From NCBI GenBank assembly GCA_015698045.1, contig BLAL01000040.1, positions 1,590,501-1,654,500 on the forward strand: a DNA stretch of 64,000 nt, read 5' to 3'. Under the pieces are notes generated by a model that was not told the DNA's origin, ran no database searches, and saw only the letters and a program-made list of their open reading frames with translations. Made by a program: the position numbers and the translations under genes. The stretch's first letter is position 1. Each line of letters opens with the position of its first letter. This stretch comes from Rhizophagus clarus. Taxonomy: Eukaryota; Glomeromycota; Glomeromycetes; Glomerales; Glomeraceae. Positions 60,952-64,000 of the stretch are shown in pieces.

Positions 60952-61285
60952 ATGTCAACTGTTGAACTTATTAGTACGCCCGTCACTCTTTGGTGTATTG
61001 CTAGAGGAAGTACAACTGCTTTCAAAGTCACAGCTGGGATGGATAATGATCTATCCGATCTCAGGGAACTTATCAGGAATAAGAAACCTAATGACTTCGC
61101 TAATGTTGACCCCAACAACCTTATTTTATGGCATGTCAACATTGGTCAGAATGTAATTAACACTATTAATGATAATATGTTGAACAACAACAACAAATTG
61201 TTAATATCAGGAAATATGGTTGGAGTAACTTTTCATGAACTCAGAGGAACAAACATACATATTGTAATTGGAACCCCTATTATTG
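60952..61285 (+). CDS. Crinkler (CRN) N-terminal header exon
   Basis: ATG 60952 starts MSTVELISTPVTLWCIARG, then TTAFKVTAGMDNDLSDLREL and IRNKKPNDFANVDPNNLILW, to HIVIGTPIIG with a GTAAGC donor at 61286. The pattern (short N-terminus, LWC...G, AF.V......V.DL+..I...K...F..VD...L.LW.V) is the ubiquitin-like header of Crinkler proteins, used in oomycetes and Glomeromycotina for trafficking to the host or nucleus. A possible next exon is 61573-61679 (DLSREPTGLVHIFIDNPNVK), which ends in TAG, so the protein may be short or broken. No NTPase or effector domain is visible downstream. Confidence 0.7.
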
Positions 61286-63085
61286 GTAAGCAAGTATAAA
61301 AAAATAGTCAATGTGATATAGTGTATTTTTTCTCATTTTCTGTCATATTCACCAATAATACCGAATACTTACATATTCTTATGCTTTTCTTTCCTACTTC
61401 TTTTTGTCAAACCTGTCCAAAAACACATTCACGTTATCATTGAGTAACCTATTGCTGGTAAGTGAGTTATAATAATCTTGTTCAATATGAATGAATATGA
61501 CATGTTTGGCTTTTCGTATCTTTTTTTTCAAGATTTATTATGGCTAATATTGGAGAATGTCTTTTATTGTAGATCTTTCAAGAGAACCAACTGGTTTAGT
61601 GCATATTTTTATTGACAATCCCAATGTTAAAATTGAGTCAATAGCCTTCAAGCTGTTTGTGAAAACTAATTTTATATAGATTATGAATGACTTCTTGGAT
61701 TAGTTCTGAATGGATGACAAATGGAAAAAGATCCCATCATTGTCAGGTCATGTTTACCACTAAATGATTCTTTGTAAAAAGAAATTGAAACCTTGGATTT
61801 ATAGTAAAAGTTTATGATTGAAATTATTATGATAAAGAGAAAGAGGTGGACAGTGAACTTGGGGTTTTTATCAATGATATCATTCAGAAATATAAAAGAC
61901 TGGAAATAATTGTGTTAATTGTTGGTAATAAAGATCACAGTTCTTTTTTAAGATGAGTACTATTAAAGAGCTGGAGTGTTGAGATTTGGTTTTAGACTAA
62001 AGGGAATGAAATATTTGCAATTGTGAATTATTATTTCTAATTACAGTACTTAAAGTAAGGAATATATAGTTGTCTTATAAAAATAAATATACCTGATTAT
62101 CCTGATTTATAAACAACTATTATAAGTCTAGATTCTTATTATTCACATTTTATATATACTTATGAATGCAAAAATACCTGGAGAAAAGAATTTCTTGAGA
62201 TAGAAGATTCTGTTAGAACTTAGAATAGTGAAAGTATGATGAAATATTATGAAGAATTAAATTTGTTCTGTTGGTGATTATACAAATCCTATAATATTTT
62301 TTACATATATTTTGATAAATATGAGTAATAGAAAGAAGCAAAAAATTGGATTCTGGAAAAATATTCTAATATTATTGAATACAGAAAAGGTAAGTATTAT
62401 AGTTTATTATCAATTTTGTAATGTAGTAGACTTGAGTTCTAATTTTTAGACTTTGGCACAAATATTCAAATGATTATGTATATGCAACACATTATATGAA
62501 TAATCATTATTTTTACAATATTATTTATTTTTTATAATCAGTTTTATTTATAGAAGTGACCCAAATTAATTTGAATCAAATGCCTTACTAAAATGTCTTG
62601 CAGATTGAAAAAACTATATAAACATTAGCTATTTTTTATATAGTTCAAAAATACTTATAGTTTGGCCAATCTATTATTCAAATATATAATAATTAAAATA
62701 TAGCAAGATATAGCAGATTAGATTTTATTTTTTTTATATTTACAATAAGAATTAGTCAAAAGAATCAGTATTACAAAAAATAATATACATATATTTTTTT
62801 CTGCTTAGCAATCATTTAGTATAGCTATACATAAAACCAAAATTGGTTAATTTTAACCTTTAAAATAGTTGAAATGATCAAAATGATTTTAATCTGGATC
62901 TCTCCAAAAGTTGAAATGGTCAAAATTATATTATAATCATGTGATTTTTATAATAAACATAATATTAAATTTAAAGTTAATAATCTCAGCATTCAGTGAT
63001 TTGATTTTTATGATCTTTACATGGTTGGATTCAGCTTATTGAGAAGATTTTAATAATATGTATTGCATATTTGTAGCATCAATAT
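61286..63085. other. downstream of the CRN header, no further gene recognised
   Basis: At 61445-61460 the sequence AACCTATTGCTGGTAAGTGAG (in part) resembles the exon/intron junction at 61273-61290, a small local duplication or alternative exon end. Beyond 61680 no convincing coding exon is seen. Confidence 0.4.
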
Positions 63086-64000
63086 AGGACCCTGAACAAT
63101 ATATATATAAGTCAAATGAAAATTTCAAAAATTTACTATGATCAATAAGCAAATTATTTTAAGTTCTGCTAAGCAAACTCTTATTATAACCTTTGAATTT
63201 TTTATTCTGCTAAGTAATTTTTTTTCTGATATATATAACTTTATTTAAGTATAAAAAGATAATTTAATTATAATAAATATATATATAGTAATAGTAAATT
63301 AATTTTTTATATCATTGCGAAAAAAAATTGTGAAATTTATTCACTAAATATTAATAAATTAATAATATAAAATGATATACCAACTTCGGAATTTTTAATT
63401 TTAATTAATATTAATATAATATTAATATACTATTGTTATTTTAAAAATAGTTTTAAAATTTGGAATTTTTTATAAATATTATTATATTTAGATTTATAAA
63501 AATTAAAATATAAATTATTGTCAACCCTTCTAAACAACTTCTTAAAGTTAACAAGTTGATTTGAAATAAAAAAGATTACACTTTAAAATTAAAATCATTT
63601 AAATGATAAATAATTGAAAATACAAATGTTAGTCGCATTCTACAAATATTAATCCAATCATTCTAAATTTTACTGTAAGTAGATTCGATTTTGCTGAACA
63701 ACTTTACTTAAGCAGAAAAAGGCAATTTCATTTAACCAAAGTGATAAAATCATGCTCCAAAGTTGCAAAATGGATTTTCGCAAAAAAATTGATAATACAA
63801 AAATAGCCAATACTTCACAAATATTAGTCCAATCATTATAAAAATTTACATGCAGGTAGATTTGACATCACTGAACAACTTTTTAAACATAAAAAAGTAA
63901 TTTCATTTGACCAAAATGATGTTATTACATTCTGAAGTTAAAAGAGAAAAAAAAAATTTTTTGGAGTTAGTACTGTTTAAAAAATATAATTATCTTCACA
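63086..64000. mobile_element. AGGATCC-ended inverted-repeat element, copy 2 (runs off window)
   Basis: Starts AGGACCCTGAACAATATATA and matches 47996-50140 in order, without the two insertions found in copy 1. Non-coding within the window. Confidence 0.8.

Overview
The window looks like a stretch of a very AT-rich fungal nuclear genome, most likely an arbuscular-mycorrhizal fungus close to Rhizophagus (Glomeromycotina). The grounds are many short GT-AG introns, secreted/membrane Kelch proteins, relics of the expanded kinase family with a CPEC...NW.CEEC zinc-ribbon-like leader, two Crinkler (CRN) type genes, IQ-motif and RING-like multigene-family relics, and heavy loads of hAT, TA-flanked and fold-back transposons. 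No database search was possible, so family names rest on motif recognition.

Bases 1-28,000 hold a rearranged tandem array of two gene families. Family K is a Kelch ectodomain protein with signal peptide, one membrane helix and a short cytoplasmic tail (K1 1-623 partial, K2 8571-10173 minus, K3 11791-13577, K4 18119-19825, K5 relic near 25.7 kb). Family T is a nine-exon, two-helix membrane protein of unknown function (T-0 relic at 1.4-1.8 kb, T-A pseudogene 6.25-7.46 kb, T-E relic at 11.1 kb, T-B 14747-16740 intact, T-C 21253-23235 intact, T-D pseudogene 26132-28032). The intact core reads K3(+) T-B(-) K4(+) T-C(-), a repeat of about 6 kb with tail-to-tail K/T pairs and head-to-head T/K promoters. 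Every well-preserved T copy keeps a 10-nt micro-exon. Two halves of a broken kinase gene in opposite orientations sit inside the array.

Bases 29,300-38,100 are mostly decayed multicopy sequence on the minus strand: a RING-like/transposase-associated family gene with one frameshift, a 106-bp tandem repeat, a Gag/protease-like retroelement relic without a visible reverse transcriptase, and an IQ-motif family relic. From 38,577 to 40,674 lies a Crinkler-type P-loop NTPase gene with one frameshift.

Bases 42,772-46,574 are a TA-flanked inverted-repeat element containing a complete but defective hAT transposon (43194-46498) with a perfect 8-bp target duplication. Bases 47,200-55,200 are repeats: a palindrome-ended element (47996-50664) carrying two younger insertions whose empty sites are visible in a second copy at 63086-64000, then long T-rich and AT-rich low-complexity sequence with a 33-bp minisatellite. 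A single intact gene, a SWIRM-domain FUN19/Laf-like protein (56234-57427), follows. A Crinkler N-terminal header exon starts at 60952, and its upstream region shares a near-identical 25-30 bp block with the Crinkler gene 20 kb away. No rRNA, tRNA or CRISPR array was recognised.
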